Program-made: the position numbers and the translations under genes
Assembly (NCBI RefSeq): GCF_000633255.1
Contig: NZ_AYMJ01000018.1
Location: forward strand, 186,001-250,000
Origin: Pseudomonas sp. H1h
GTDB taxonomy: Bacteria; Pseudomonadota; Gammaproteobacteria; Pseudomonadales; Pseudomonadaceae
Direction of reading: 5' to 3'
DNA: 64,000 nucleotides
The notes under the pieces: model-generated
The model's input: the letters and a program-made list of their open reading frames with translations, nothing else
The model's database searches: none
What the model was told of the DNA's origin: nothing
In this document: one piece after another, positions 41,457-50,147 of the stretch
How the letters are laid out: every line of letters starts with the position of its first letter
Position numbering within the stretch: the stretch's first letter is position 1

Positions 41457-42482
41457 TCAGGTGATCTCCAGCTGACGAAGGCGGGTTTCAATGCGCTGCA
41501 CGGTGAGGCTGGCCTGCCGTTGCAATCCGCCGTTCCAGCTCAGCAGGGCCGGGGCCTGGCGACCGAGTTTCATCGGCCCGGCACCACGCACCAACATCAC
41601 CAGTTTCACGTCCAGATCCGGGCCGAAATACAGCGCGGCCAGGCTCGCCAGTGCCGGGTGCGCTTCGCCGTCCGGCAAAAAGCGCCCGGCCTGCGCCGAG
41701 GACAATGGCCCTAGTGTCAGGCGAATTCCGGCGTGCTCATCCCAGACCCGAGTGCCGGCGACCGCAGTGCGACCGAGTTGCAGATTGCGCCCGCCAGCCT
41801 TCATGACGCTGCGGCTGGCAGCCGGAATCTCACGCCATGCGCCTTCATAGGCGTTCAGCTCCACCGGCACGGAAAACTGCTCGCGGACAATCGCCGCGAA
41901 CCCTGCCAATGACCGGCGGCCATCGGCGTACAACGCGGTGCAGGCCAGAACCGCGCAGTCGGGAATCGCCTGGCGTTCTTGCAGGGATTTGGGCAACAAC
42001 CCGGTCAACGCCCGCAATTGCGCCTGCACCGGCGAAGCACCGGGCGTAGTAAACCCGAGGGCGATACGGTGTTTGCGCATCACCTTGTAGAGCAGGCTGA
42101 GCAGCCGATGCTGGAACAGATCGAGGAACTCGGCGGGCGCGTGATCCTTGGCCCTGGCCCGTTGTTGCAACCATTCCTGATAGGCGTAGGGCAGTGGGCC
42201 GTCGGGTCCGCCGAGGCCGAACATCGGTGTATTCAGGGTCAGCGGTTCCCCCGGTTTTTCCTCAAGGCTTTCGATCTGGCTGGCGGCGAACACCGGCGTC
42301 AATGGTCCGCGCAGCTTTAAGGCTTCGGCCTGCGGGGACGTGCCTGAACCCAGGGAATCGGCCTGCGGCTGTTCGCGCTCCAGCAACAGCAACGCCTGCA
42401 ACCACTCGAACGCCTGCGGATCGCGGCGCAGTCGCTGGCCCAGCGTCAGAGCGACAGGGGCATGCCGGCTTGGGGTTGCCAT
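41457..42482 (-). CDS. tssG: T6SS baseplate subunit TssG
   Basis: 341 residues with TssG/ImpH signatures such as LNTPMFGLGGPDGPLPYAY and FLDLFQHRLLSLLYK. It overlaps the 3' end of tssF by 37 bases, which is usual and couples translation. TssG binds TssF and TssK in the baseplate wedge that docks the sheath on the membrane complex. Confidence 0.93.
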   Translation of the reverse strand: MATPSRHAPVALTLGQRLRRDPQAFEWLQALLLLEREQPQADSLGSGTSPQAEALKLRGPLTPVFAASQIESLEEKPGEPLTLNTPMFGLGGPDGPLPYAYQEWLQQRARAKDHAPAEFLDLFQHRLLSLLYKVMRKHRIALGFTTPGASPVQAQLRALTGLLPKSLQERQAIPDCAVLACTALYADGRRSLAGFAAIVREQFSVPVELNAYEGAWREIPAASRSVMKAGGRNLQLGRTAVAGTRVWDEHAGIRLTLGPLSSAQAGRFLPDGEAHPALASLAALYFGPDLDVKLVMLVRGAGPMKLGRQAPALLSWNGGLQRQASLTVQRIETRLRQLEIT

Positions 42483-44239
42483 GCCTTGATCTCCTTGTCT
42501 GCCTGCATGAGCACCGTGCGCACAAAGCGATTAGCTGTGGCGTACACCGAAAAGAATTGCGCCAGCACCGCCGAGAACAGCACCGCGCTGCTGCCGACGA
42601 AATGTTGCGGATCAAGCTGTAATTGCACTTCAAGTCCGTTGCGCCAGCCACGCCAGGCATCGGCGCCGACGTGGCCGATCACCCGCTCGCAAGCGAGGCT
42701 CAGCAAACCTTCGATCTGGCGCAGGGCGCTGGCTTCATCGCGCAGGTTATGCAGATGCAGAATTTCTTTCAGCGCATCCAGCGCCTGCGGTCCTTCGACC
42801 AGCGACAGATGATTGAGGGTCAGTTGCGACACCAGCCGCCAGCGTGAATCGCCGTCCAGTCGCGGCAGACTCTGCGGGCTCGGCGGATTGCGCAGGCGCG
42901 CCCACGCCACCGGGCCCGGCCGCTCGAATCCCAGTGGCGTACCGGCCGGCAGACTCTGGGCCAGATGCCGATTAGTGCACAGCAGCTCGGCCGTGAGGCT
43001 GTAGTCGGGCAGATCGGTTTGCGGTTCAAAACGGGTGTCGACCACGCTGACCAACAGATCGCTGCCGAGTCGGTTCGGCGACTGGCCACTGACGCGCCGC
43101 GAATGCCAGTAACGCTGTTGATCGCCGCCGCTGTGCTGACTGCCGTAATAGGCCGGCAGGCGTTGCACGCCGGCGCTGGAGCTGGCGCGCATGCTGCGGA
43201 TGCTGTGGATTTCGACACTGTTTTCCCGGTGGCTGTCGGCGACCAGTCGGTACTCGCTGCGGGTGCCGTCGGGGCGCAACGGCTCGGAGGTGCGCGGGAA
43301 CAGATTGATCACTGGCGCACAGCCCAAGGCGATGTCGCTGGCCTGCAAGTGCAATCGGCCGGCCGGTGCACGGTCGAAAACGATGTAGAGGTAGAGCGTC
43401 TGGCTGTCGCTGGAAACACCGCCGAGTGGCAGGTCGAAGAAATGAAATTTCTCGGGAAACGTAAAGTACTCTGCCAGTAGGCGCATGCCCGGGTGTACGC
43501 CGTCCTCGTCCGGCAGCAGCACTTCGTCGTCAGCGAACCCGACGATCTGCGGCAGTCCCTTCACCTTCGCCGGAATACTCCCCGGTGAACCTGCGAGCAC
43601 CTGCACCGCATGGGCACCGAGCAAATCATAGAGCCCGGCGTTGATTACCGGTGAGGCAGCCAGGTGAATGCGTAAACTTTCGATCTCCAGCTCAGACCAT
43701 TGGCTTTCGCCAAGGCAACGCAGACTCAGGCGCAATGCCGAACGAGACTGCGCCACACCGGTCAACGCCTGGGCTTCATCACTGCCGAGCAACAGTGCTT
43801 CAGTCACTTGGATCGGCCACAGCCGCGCGGCGGCACTTGTGCGAAAGTGAATGCTTTCGCCCTTGCTGGTGGTGACGAATAGCGGCGTGTCCCGGGGCAG
43901 GGGATAGCCGCCGTCGAGTTTGCCTTTGCTCGGGTCAGGCTCGAACTGCACGATGGCGCAGGATGGCAATGGGCGTACGGCCAATGGATAGAGTTGTTCC
44001 AGCAAGGCGTCGCTGAACTCGGCGTAGTCGTCATCCAGGCGTCGTTGCAGACGCGCCGCGAGCAGGGCGAAGCCTTCGAGCAAGCGCTCGACGTGTGGGT
44101 CCGGGCATTCGCCGGGAGACAGTTCCAGCCGCCGCGCGACCTTCGGATAGCGTTCGGCAAACTGGCTGCCAGCGTGACGCAACCAGGTCAGTTCGCGTTG
44201 GTAATAGTCGAGCAGTTGCGGGTCAATCGAGTCGCTCAT
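42446..44239 (-). CDS. tssF: T6SS baseplate subunit TssF
   Basis: 597 residues from ATG 44239, fixed by GGAGGT 6 bases upstream; it begins MSDSIDPQLLDYYQRELTWL, the classic TssF/ImpG start. Other signatures are RLLEGFALLAARLQRRLDDD and the C-terminal VYATANRFVRTV. It forms the baseplate wedge with TssG. The start overlaps the tssE stop by 17 bases. Confidence 0.95.
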   Translation of the reverse strand: MSDSIDPQLLDYYQRELTWLRHAGSQFAERYPKVARRLELSPGECPDPHVERLLEGFALLAARLQRRLDDDYAEFSDALLEQLYPLAVRPLPSCAIVQFEPDPSKGKLDGGYPLPRDTPLFVTTSKGESIHFRTSAAARLWPIQVTEALLLGSDEAQALTGVAQSRSALRLSLRCLGESQWSELEIESLRIHLAASPVINAGLYDLLGAHAVQVLAGSPGSIPAKVKGLPQIVGFADDEVLLPDEDGVHPGMRLLAEYFTFPEKFHFFDLPLGGVSSDSQTLYLYIVFDRAPAGRLHLQASDIALGCAPVINLFPRTSEPLRPDGTRSEYRLVADSHRENSVEIHSIRSMRASSSAGVQRLPAYYGSQHSGGDQQRYWHSRRVSGQSPNRLGSDLLVSVVDTRFEPQTDLPDYSLTAELLCTNRHLAQSLPAGTPLGFERPGPVAWARLRNPPSPQSLPRLDGDSRWRLVSQLTLNHLSLVEGPQALDALKEILHLHNLRDEASALRQIEGLLSLACERVIGHVGADAWRGWRNGLEVQLQLDPQHFVGSSAVLFSAVLAQFFSVYATANRFVRTVLMQADKEIKAWQPQAGMPLSL

Positions 44240-44666
44240 GGCGCACCTCCAGCCCTTCGTTGCCGGGCTCGATGACAAATGCCACCGGCCAGTGCTGCGC
44301 GCCGCTGCGCAATTGGCCGAGCAGGCGGATGCTCAATCGCTGTGGCTGTTCGGGGAGGGGATTGACCTGAACCTCGCCCAGCAGCAGGCGTGGTTCGAAA
44401 TGGGTGATGGCCTCGCGAATGTCCCGCGCCAGGCGACGGCGGTCATCGCTGCGTTGCTGTTGCAGCGCGCTCCAGTCGGCGATGCCGTAGTCGATCACGC
44501 TGGGGGGCACCGTCAGTGTGCGCGGGCCACGGCGGGTGTTGAACAGGCGCCCGAGCTCGGTGTGCACCGAGTCGAGCAAATCCTGCCGATCGAACACCGG
44601 CGGTTCGTCGGCCTCGCTCCAGGCGAGGCGTTCGAACAGTGGTGCACGTATCCCGGTGCCTGCCAT
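44223..44666 (-). CDS. tssE: T6SS baseplate subunit TssE (gp25-like)
   Basis: 147 residues. It has a gp25/lysozyme-like fold without catalytic activity: DYGIADWSALQQQRSDDRR in the middle and the family core AITHFEPRLLLGEVQV near 110. TssE starts sheath polymerisation on the baseplate. It is positioned between hcp and tssF as in many T6SS loci. Confidence 0.9.
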   Translation of the reverse strand: MAGTGIRAPLFERLAWSEADEPPVFDRQDLLDSVHTELGRLFNTRRGPRTLTVPPSVIDYGIADWSALQQQRSDDRRRLARDIREAITHFEPRLLLGEVQVNPLPEQPQRLSIRLLGQLRSGAQHWPVAFVIEPGNEGLEVRHERLD

Positions 44667-44681
44667 GGCGAGGGCGTCCGG

Positions 44682-45179
44682 TTACTTGCTGGCCTTGTTC
44701 GCCGCCAGGTCCCAGACCGTGCCGGCCGTACCTTCCTTGGTACCGTCGTCTTTTTGCGCCGTGAGTTCCCATTTGATCTTGGTGAAGTTCAGGGAAAGCG
44801 TTTCCACCGGTTTGCCGCCGGTGCCGCCGCTGACGCTGACGTTGGAGATCACCACATTGGTCAGGGTGTAGATGATGAACGGCATGATCTGCCCGCTGCC
44901 TTCGGCGGCGTTGCGACCGATGGTGATCTTGGCTTCCGGGATCGGCTTGCCGGCGCAGCAATACTCGTTGAGGGACGGGGTCGAGCTGTCGATGAATTTG
45001 GTCAGGGTAAATTCACCGATGTGCGGCCGGCCGGATGTACGCTCCGAGTTGCTGACGTCGTTGGTCACCTGCATCGCCACGTTGTGGCTGTAGGACATGA
45101 CCTCGATCTTGTCCTTGTAACCCTCGAGCAGGCTGTCACCTTTGATGTCGCCGCCGAGGTCGAGAATGATTGCATCCAT
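44682..45179 (-). CDS. hcp: T6SS tube protein Hcp (TssD)
   Basis: 165 residues with the Hcp pattern: DAIILDLGGDIKGDSLLEGY at the start, IEVMSYSHNV, and LTKFIDSSTPSLNEYCCAG, then LNFTKIKWEL near the end. Hexameric rings of Hcp stack to form the inner tube that carries effectors and is pushed out by the sheath. No toxin extension. It sits within the core run after tssC. Confidence 0.93.
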   Translation of the reverse strand: MDAIILDLGGDIKGDSLLEGYKDKIEVMSYSHNVAMQVTNDVSNSERTSGRPHIGEFTLTKFIDSSTPSLNEYCCAGKPIPEAKITIGRNAAEGSGQIMPFIIYTLTNVVISNVSVSGGTGGKPVETLSLNFTKIKWELTAQKDDGTKEGTAGTVWDLAANKASK

Positions 45180-45256
45180 CGCTTGAAACTCCTGAAGGTT
45201 ATCGCGCTAGACAAACGGGGGAGCACCCGCAGGAAAATCCTGCGGGCGCAGGCAGG

Positions 45257-46741
45257 TCAGGCTGCTACCGGAGGCGGCAGGGTGGCGACCAGGCGGATCG
45301 ATGCCGTCAGTTCTTCCAGCTGGAAGTGCGGCCGCAGGAACACGGTCGCTCGATAGGCACCGGGTTTGCCGGCGACTTCGGTGACATCCACGCGAGCTTC
45401 GCGCAACGGGTACTGCGCCTTGATTTCCTGCGGCGCGTTGTCGTTGATCAGCACGTAGTCGGCGATCCAGTTGTTGAGGTAGGTCTGCACGTTGTCGCGG
45501 GTCATGAAACTGCCGACCTTGTCGCGCATGATCACCTTCAGGTAGTGGGCGAAACGCGAGGCCGCGAGCACGTACGGCAACATCGCCGAGATCCGCGCGT
45601 TGGCGTTGGCTTCGTTGGTGTTGTAGAGCTTGGACTTGTTGGTGGTCTGGCCGCCGAAGAACACCGCGATGTCGCTGTTCTTCTTGTGGCACAGGGCGAT
45701 GAAACCGAGGTCGTTGAGTTCTTTCTCGCGGCGGTCGGTGATCGCCACTTCGGTCGGGCACTTGAGCGACAAGTCACCGGAGCTGGTACGGAAAGTGTGC
45801 GCCGGCAAGCCTTCAACCGCGCCGCCGCCTTCCGCGCCACGGATTGCCGCGCACCAGCCGTACTTGGCAAAGGCTTCGGTGATGCGTTGCGACAGCGCCC
45901 ACGCGGCGTTGCCCCACAGGTATTTGCTGTGGTCGGTGCCGTTGGTGTCTTCAACGTAATTGATGCCCTCGACCGGCGAGGTTTCGGGGCCATAAGGCAG
46001 GCGCAGCAGGAAGTGCGGCAGCACCAGCGAGACGTAGCGCGAGTCTTCGCTCTCGCGGAACGAGCGCCACTTGATCAGCTCCTGGCTCTCGAAGACTTTC
46101 GACAGGTCACGAGGTACGGCCAGTTCGGTGAAGCTGTTCATGTCGAACAGACGCGGGCTGGCGGCAGCGATGAACGGGGCGTGGGCGGCGGCGGCGACGT
46201 TCGACAGTTTCTCCAGCAGGCCGATGTCCTGCGGGTGCCGGCCGAAGGTGTAGTCACCCACCAGCAGGCTGAACGGATGCCCGCCGAAGGTGCCGTATTC
46301 CTCTTCATAAATCTTCTTGAACAGCGCGCTCTGGTCGAATTCGACGGCTTTTTCCAGGTCGTTCTGCAACTCTTTCTGCGTGACGTTGAGCAGGCGCAAC
46401 TTGAGGCGAGTACTGGTTTCGGTGTTCTGCACCAGCATGTGCAGGCCACGCCAGGACGCTTCGAGTTTCTGCAGGTCGGGGTGGTGCAGCACCTCGTTGA
46501 GCTGGGCACTGATCAGTTCGTCGATCTGGCTGATGCGGTCGTTGATCATCGCCACGGTGTCCTTGTCGATGGCCATGCCTTCGTCAAGTACCTGGGTGGC
46601 GAACTCCGCGAGCATGTCGCGGGCGTAGTCCTGCTGACTGTCATCGTGGGCCATGCGGCCCTCGGCGATGATTCGGTCGAGCAGGGATAAGGTTTCGGCT
46701 GCAGCATTGTCGCTGGCTTGATTCTGGGCGGCGGCGGGCAT
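45257..46741 (-). CDS. tssC: T6SS sheath large subunit TssC (VipB)
   Basis: 494 residues, normal length. Signatures include LEASWRGLHMLVQNTETS, YEEEYGTFGGHPFSLLVGDY (within limits), FAHYLKVIMRDKVGSF and the C-terminal YLNNWIADYV. With TssB it forms the contractile sheath. The start is 29 bases after the tssB stop. Confidence 0.95.
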   Translation of the reverse strand: MPAAAQNQASDNAAAETLSLLDRIIAEGRMAHDDSQQDYARDMLAEFATQVLDEGMAIDKDTVAMINDRISQIDELISAQLNEVLHHPDLQKLEASWRGLHMLVQNTETSTRLKLRLLNVTQKELQNDLEKAVEFDQSALFKKIYEEEYGTFGGHPFSLLVGDYTFGRHPQDIGLLEKLSNVAAAAHAPFIAAASPRLFDMNSFTELAVPRDLSKVFESQELIKWRSFRESEDSRYVSLVLPHFLLRLPYGPETSPVEGINYVEDTNGTDHSKYLWGNAAWALSQRITEAFAKYGWCAAIRGAEGGGAVEGLPAHTFRTSSGDLSLKCPTEVAITDRREKELNDLGFIALCHKKNSDIAVFFGGQTTNKSKLYNTNEANANARISAMLPYVLAASRFAHYLKVIMRDKVGSFMTRDNVQTYLNNWIADYVLINDNAPQEIKAQYPLREARVDVTEVAGKPGAYRATVFLRPHFQLEELTASIRLVATLPPPVAA

Positions 46742-46770
46742 GGCGAATTCTCCCCTCGTTAGGTGGATGA

Positions 46771-47313
46771 TCAGGCTTGCGGTTCGGCCGGAGCCTCGGC
46801 GTCAGCGGCCGGGGTAGCGGTGTCCGGGCGAGCCGACTTGATTTCCTGCAGACCTTCGGTGTTGGCGATGACGTCGCGCAGCAGTTTGTCCAGGTCATCG
46901 TTGCCATCGAGTTTGGTCAGCAGATCGCGCAGGCGCTGGCGTGCCTCGAACAGGCGACGCAACGGGGTGACTTGCTCCACCACCCTGACCGGGTCGAAGT
47001 CGTCGATGTGTTTGAAGTTGAGTTCGATGTTGAGCTTGCTGTCGTCGCCGCTGAGGGTGTTGTTGACCTGCAAGGTCGCACGTGGACCGATCGAGGCGAG
47101 CACTTCGTTGAAGTTGTCGCGGTCGATTTCGGTAAAACGCCGTTCATTCAGTTTTGCCAATGGTTCGAGCGGCTTGCCCGAGAGGTCGGCGAGGATCCCG
47201 ACCACCAGCGGCAATTCCTTTTTCTCGATGGCATCGCCGATTTCGACGTCGTAGGTGATTTGCACTCGGGGCGGGCGAACCCGGTCGAGCTTGTGCTGAG
47301 TACTTTCTGCCAT
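46771..47313 (-). CDS. tssB: T6SS sheath small subunit TssB (VipA)
   Basis: 180 residues from ATG 47313 (GGAG 9 bases upstream). It begins with the family hallmark RPPRVQITYDVEIGDAI, then LPLVVGILADLSG and RRFTEIDRDNFNEVL. First gene of the leftward T6SS run and partner of TssC in the sheath. The C-terminal tail is Ala/Pro/Glu rich. Confidence 0.95.
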   Translation of the reverse strand: MAESTQHKLDRVRPPRVQITYDVEIGDAIEKKELPLVVGILADLSGKPLEPLAKLNERRFTEIDRDNFNEVLASIGPRATLQVNNTLSGDDSKLNIELNFKHIDDFDPVRVVEQVTPLRRLFEARQRLRDLLTKLDGNDDLDKLLRDVIANTEGLQEIKSARPDTATPAADAEAPAEPQA

Positions 47314-47539
47314 GGTGGTTGACTCCGATGCGAAGGCGGGCGCAATGCATCGGGGAGGCCCGTTCATCGCTTTCCCTTACTGGACCGTAGGTTAGAAAGG
47401 GTGGCAGATGACCTGTCGTTCCTTTGACAAACCTTCCTCATTCGGCTGCAGGAACCGAACTACCCAAGACGCTAGAACAGGTCTATAAAAAAGCAAGCAA
47501 AAACGATTTTGGACTGCCACGGGAAAAGGAAAATTCATT
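47314..47539. promoter_or_regulatory. Divergent promoter region of the T6SS locus
   Basis: A 226-base gap between the leftward tssB run and the rightward tssJ run, so it should hold both main promoters. It is AT-richer around 47485-47530. I could not find a convincing sigma-54 (GG-n10-GC) site or a clear sigma-70 pair on either strand. Confidence 0.6.
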
Positions 47540-47986
47540 TTGTGCGGACGATTTTTTGTAGCGTTTTTGTTGGCGCTGCTGACCGGGTGTTCCCTGTTCG
47601 GGCCGAAAGTGGATCTCGACAGCCTGACCCTCGACGTCGCGCCCAAGGCCAATGACGACACGCCGATTGCCGTGGACTTCATCGCGGTCAACGACCCGGA
47701 CCTGCTCAAGCAACTGTCAGGCATCAGTGCCAGCCAGTGGTTTGCCGAGCGCGAGCAGTATCAGCGCGACTATCGTCAGCTGATGAGTGTGTGGGGTGTG
47801 GAGCTGGTGCCGGGGCAATTCATCGACCGCCAACCGTTCCCGCTGGGGGGCAAGAAGGCCGCTGGACTTTTGGTCTTCGCCAGCTATAACACACCCGGAG
47901 CACACCGCTTGCGGCTGGACGATCAGAGCGAAGCGTGGCTCAAGTTCGACAGTCGCGAGATGAGCCTGGTCAGCAAGGAAAACTGA
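47540..47986 (+). CDS. tssJ: T6SS outer-membrane lipoprotein TssJ
   Basis: 148 residues including a short signal peptide with lipobox LTGC, so it is lipidated and anchored in the outer membrane. The rest is a transthyretin-like domain (LDVAPKANDDTPIAVDFI, FIDRQPFPLG). The start is a TTG with AAGGAAAA about 10 bases upstream; no ATG or usable GTG is in frame. TssJ holds the TssL-TssM complex to the outer membrane. First gene of the rightward run. Confidence 0.85.
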   Translation: MCGRFFVAFLLALLTGCSLFGPKVDLDSLTLDVAPKANDDTPIAVDFIAVNDPDLLKQLSGISASQWFAEREQYQRDYRQLMSVWGVELVPGQFIDRQPFPLGGKKAAGLLVFASYNTPGAHRLRLDDQSEAWLKFDSREMSLVSKEN

Positions 47987-48032
47987 AACACACCGTCCGC
48001 CGCCGGTTCGCGGTGCAGTCGAAGGGAGTCGT

Positions 48033-49364
48033 ATGAGTCTGCTACCTGACGCGGTCTGCTGGCACGAAGGCATGCAATTGCTGCCCCAGCATTTTCAGTT
48101 GCAGGGCCTGCGAGCCGAAGCCCTCGGCGCGCACCTGGCGCAAGCCTGCAATCCGTGGTTCTGGGGCGTCAGCCACATGGATTTCGACCCTTCGGCGCTG
48201 AGCGGTGGCGTGGTGCGGCTGCTGTCGTTGCAGGGAACGATGCCCGACGGTTTGCCGGTGAATCTGCAAGCCGGCAGCGGGTCGATGCTGGAGCTGGATG
48301 TCAGCGCGGCAATCAGCGCCACCGACGATGCCACCGTCACGGTGTACCTGGCGATCAGCCCGTTGTGGCGCGCCGGGCAACTGCTGCCGCTCAAGGGGCG
48401 TTTGCAGTCGGTGGTCGGCGAGGCATTGCCGGATCTTACCAGTGGCGAATTCCCGGAATCGATCACCGTGTGGCGGCCCAATCCGCGCCTGTGCACGCAA
48501 GCGAACAGGGCCGATTCGATCTGTCTGCCGCTGTTGAAAGTCCGCAAGGAAGGTGGTGGTTTCCTGCCATTGGCCTATACACCGCCAACTCCGGTGCTGT
48601 TGCCCGACGCGCCATTGGGCCGGCGTGTCGCCGGGCTATGCGCGCGGGCCCGGGAGAAATGCATGTTCCTCGGCGGCCGTCTGCGTCAGGCGCAACAGGC
48701 CGGCAATCAGGACGATGCGCTGGAGATTCGCCGGCAATTGACCGCGTTGTGGGCACGCCTGCCGGAAGTCGAAGGCGCGCTCAACAGCCGCATCGCCCAT
48801 CCGCAGAGTGTGTATGTGCAACTGCTGGGCCTGGCCGGCGCATGGTCGGCACTCGATCCGCTGGCCGGGGTGCCGGCGTTCGCGCCGCTGGATTTTCTGG
48901 AGCTGCAGCGCGGTTACGACGCGGTGCTGCAATGGCTGGAAACCACCCTCGAACTGATCCGTGCCGGTTATCGCAGCCTGCCGTTCGAACGCGGTGAGCA
49001 GAGCTTCTCCATTCAGTTGCCCGATGAGCAACCGAGCCAGCGACTGGTGATCGGCCTGCGCATGCCCAACGGTGCCAGCGAGCAGGCCGCCGGTGACTGG
49101 CTGCGGGGCGCAATCATCGCTTCGGCGCCGCACATCGCCTTGCTCAGCCGCCAGCGCATGAGCGGTCTGACGCATCAGGCGATGAGTCGCAGCGAGCAGG
49201 TGGCATATAGCGTCGGTGAGGACACGCGGCTGTTCGTGGTCACTGCCCAAGGGGCGTGGTTCGACGCGCAACTGCCGCTGATGATCGCCGCGCCCGCCGC
49301 GAAGCTGACCAGCAGTCCCTGGCAAGTGGTGCTGTTTGTCGCCCAGAACAGCGAAAGTGCCTGA
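48033..49364 (+). CDS. tssK: T6SS baseplate-membrane connector TssK
   Basis: 443 residues; begins with the typical AVCWHEGMQLLPQHFQLQ motif and contains LPFERGEQSFSIQLP in the C-terminal domain. TssK links the TssF/TssG wedge to the TssL/TssM membrane complex. It follows tssJ by 46 bases; GGGAG precedes the ATG. Confidence 0.94.
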   Translation: MSLLPDAVCWHEGMQLLPQHFQLQGLRAEALGAHLAQACNPWFWGVSHMDFDPSALSGGVVRLLSLQGTMPDGLPVNLQAGSGSMLELDVSAAISATDDATVTVYLAISPLWRAGQLLPLKGRLQSVVGEALPDLTSGEFPESITVWRPNPRLCTQANRADSICLPLLKVRKEGGGFLPLAYTPPTPVLLPDAPLGRRVAGLCARAREKCMFLGGRLRQAQQAGNQDDALEIRRQLTALWARLPEVEGALNSRIAHPQSVYVQLLGLAGAWSALDPLAGVPAFAPLDFLELQRGYDAVLQWLETTLELIRAGYRSLPFERGEQSFSIQLPDEQPSQRLVIGLRMPNGASEQAAGDWLRGAIIASAPHIALLSRQRMSGLTHQAMSRSEQVAYSVGEDTRLFVVTAQGAWFDAQLPLMIAAPAAKLTSSPWQVVLFVAQNSESA

Positions 49365-49382
49365 TCACACAAGGAACGCCGT

Positions 49383-50147
49383 ATGTCCCAAGGAAGTGCC
49401 GCAAGCCTGGGGTTGCAGGACGCACCGCTGAGCAGCGCGTTCCGCCAGACCTGGCAACAATGGCAAGTGGACTGGAGCCAGTTGCCCAAGGACAGCGAAG
49501 ACGAAGCGGCGCTGGTGGACACCGTGGTCGAGTTGTCGACCCAGGCTTCGCAACGGTTGTGGCGCACGGCGTATTCGCGGGTCGGCGATTCAGCGACTGA
49601 ACAGGTCAAGGCGCTGGTTTACGCGTTTGTCGCACTGGTCGATGAAACGCTGCTGTTTACGCCCTGGCCCGGACAGGCCGCCTGGCAGGACAAGCCGCTG
49701 GAGTCGCGGCTGTACGCCAGTCGGCAGGCCGGCGAGCAACTGCCGGCGGCGATTCAGACGCTGCTCGACGAACAGCAACCCACCAGCCGTGATCTGGCCA
49801 ACGTCTATCTGCAGTGCCTGATCCTCGGCTTCCACGGTCGTCTGCGCGGCGAGCACAGCCAGGCGCAGCTGGAAAAATGGCGTCTGGCGTTGTTCAATTT
49901 TGCCTGGCAGGACGACGCCAGTTACGCCGATGTCAGCCAGCGGCTGCTGCAGCCCTCACGGGTCGCGCCGCTGCAACTGCCGGTGCGTAGCGCTTTGCCG
50001 GACGGTTTTCGGCTGGCGCTGGGCATTGTCGCGATGGTGCTGCTGCTGACCGGCCTCGGGCAGTTTTTCTGGCGTGACATTCGCTCGGAGCTGGAGCCTG
50101 TGCTGCAAATCAGCGATCCGGCGGTCACGGCGGAGCAAGACTCATGA
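49383..50147 (+). CDS. tssL: T6SS membrane protein TssL (DotU/IcmH-like)
   Basis: 254 residues. The cytoplasmic helical domain has the DotU pattern (YAFVALVDETLLFTPWPGQ, YLQCLILGFHGRLRG), and one C-terminal membrane anchor lies at about 213-232. There is no OmpA-like peptidoglycan-binding extension. TssL forms the inner-membrane platform with TssM. It overlaps tssM by four bases. Confidence 0.93.
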   Translation: MSQGSAASLGLQDAPLSSAFRQTWQQWQVDWSQLPKDSEDEAALVDTVVELSTQASQRLWRTAYSRVGDSATEQVKALVYAFVALVDETLLFTPWPGQAAWQDKPLESRLYASRQAGEQLPAAIQTLLDEQQPTSRDLANVYLQCLILGFHGRLRGEHSQAQLEKWRLALFNFAWQDDASYADVSQRLLQPSRVAPLQLPVRSALPDGFRLALGIVAMVLLLTGLGQFFWRDIRSELEPVLQISDPAVTAEQDS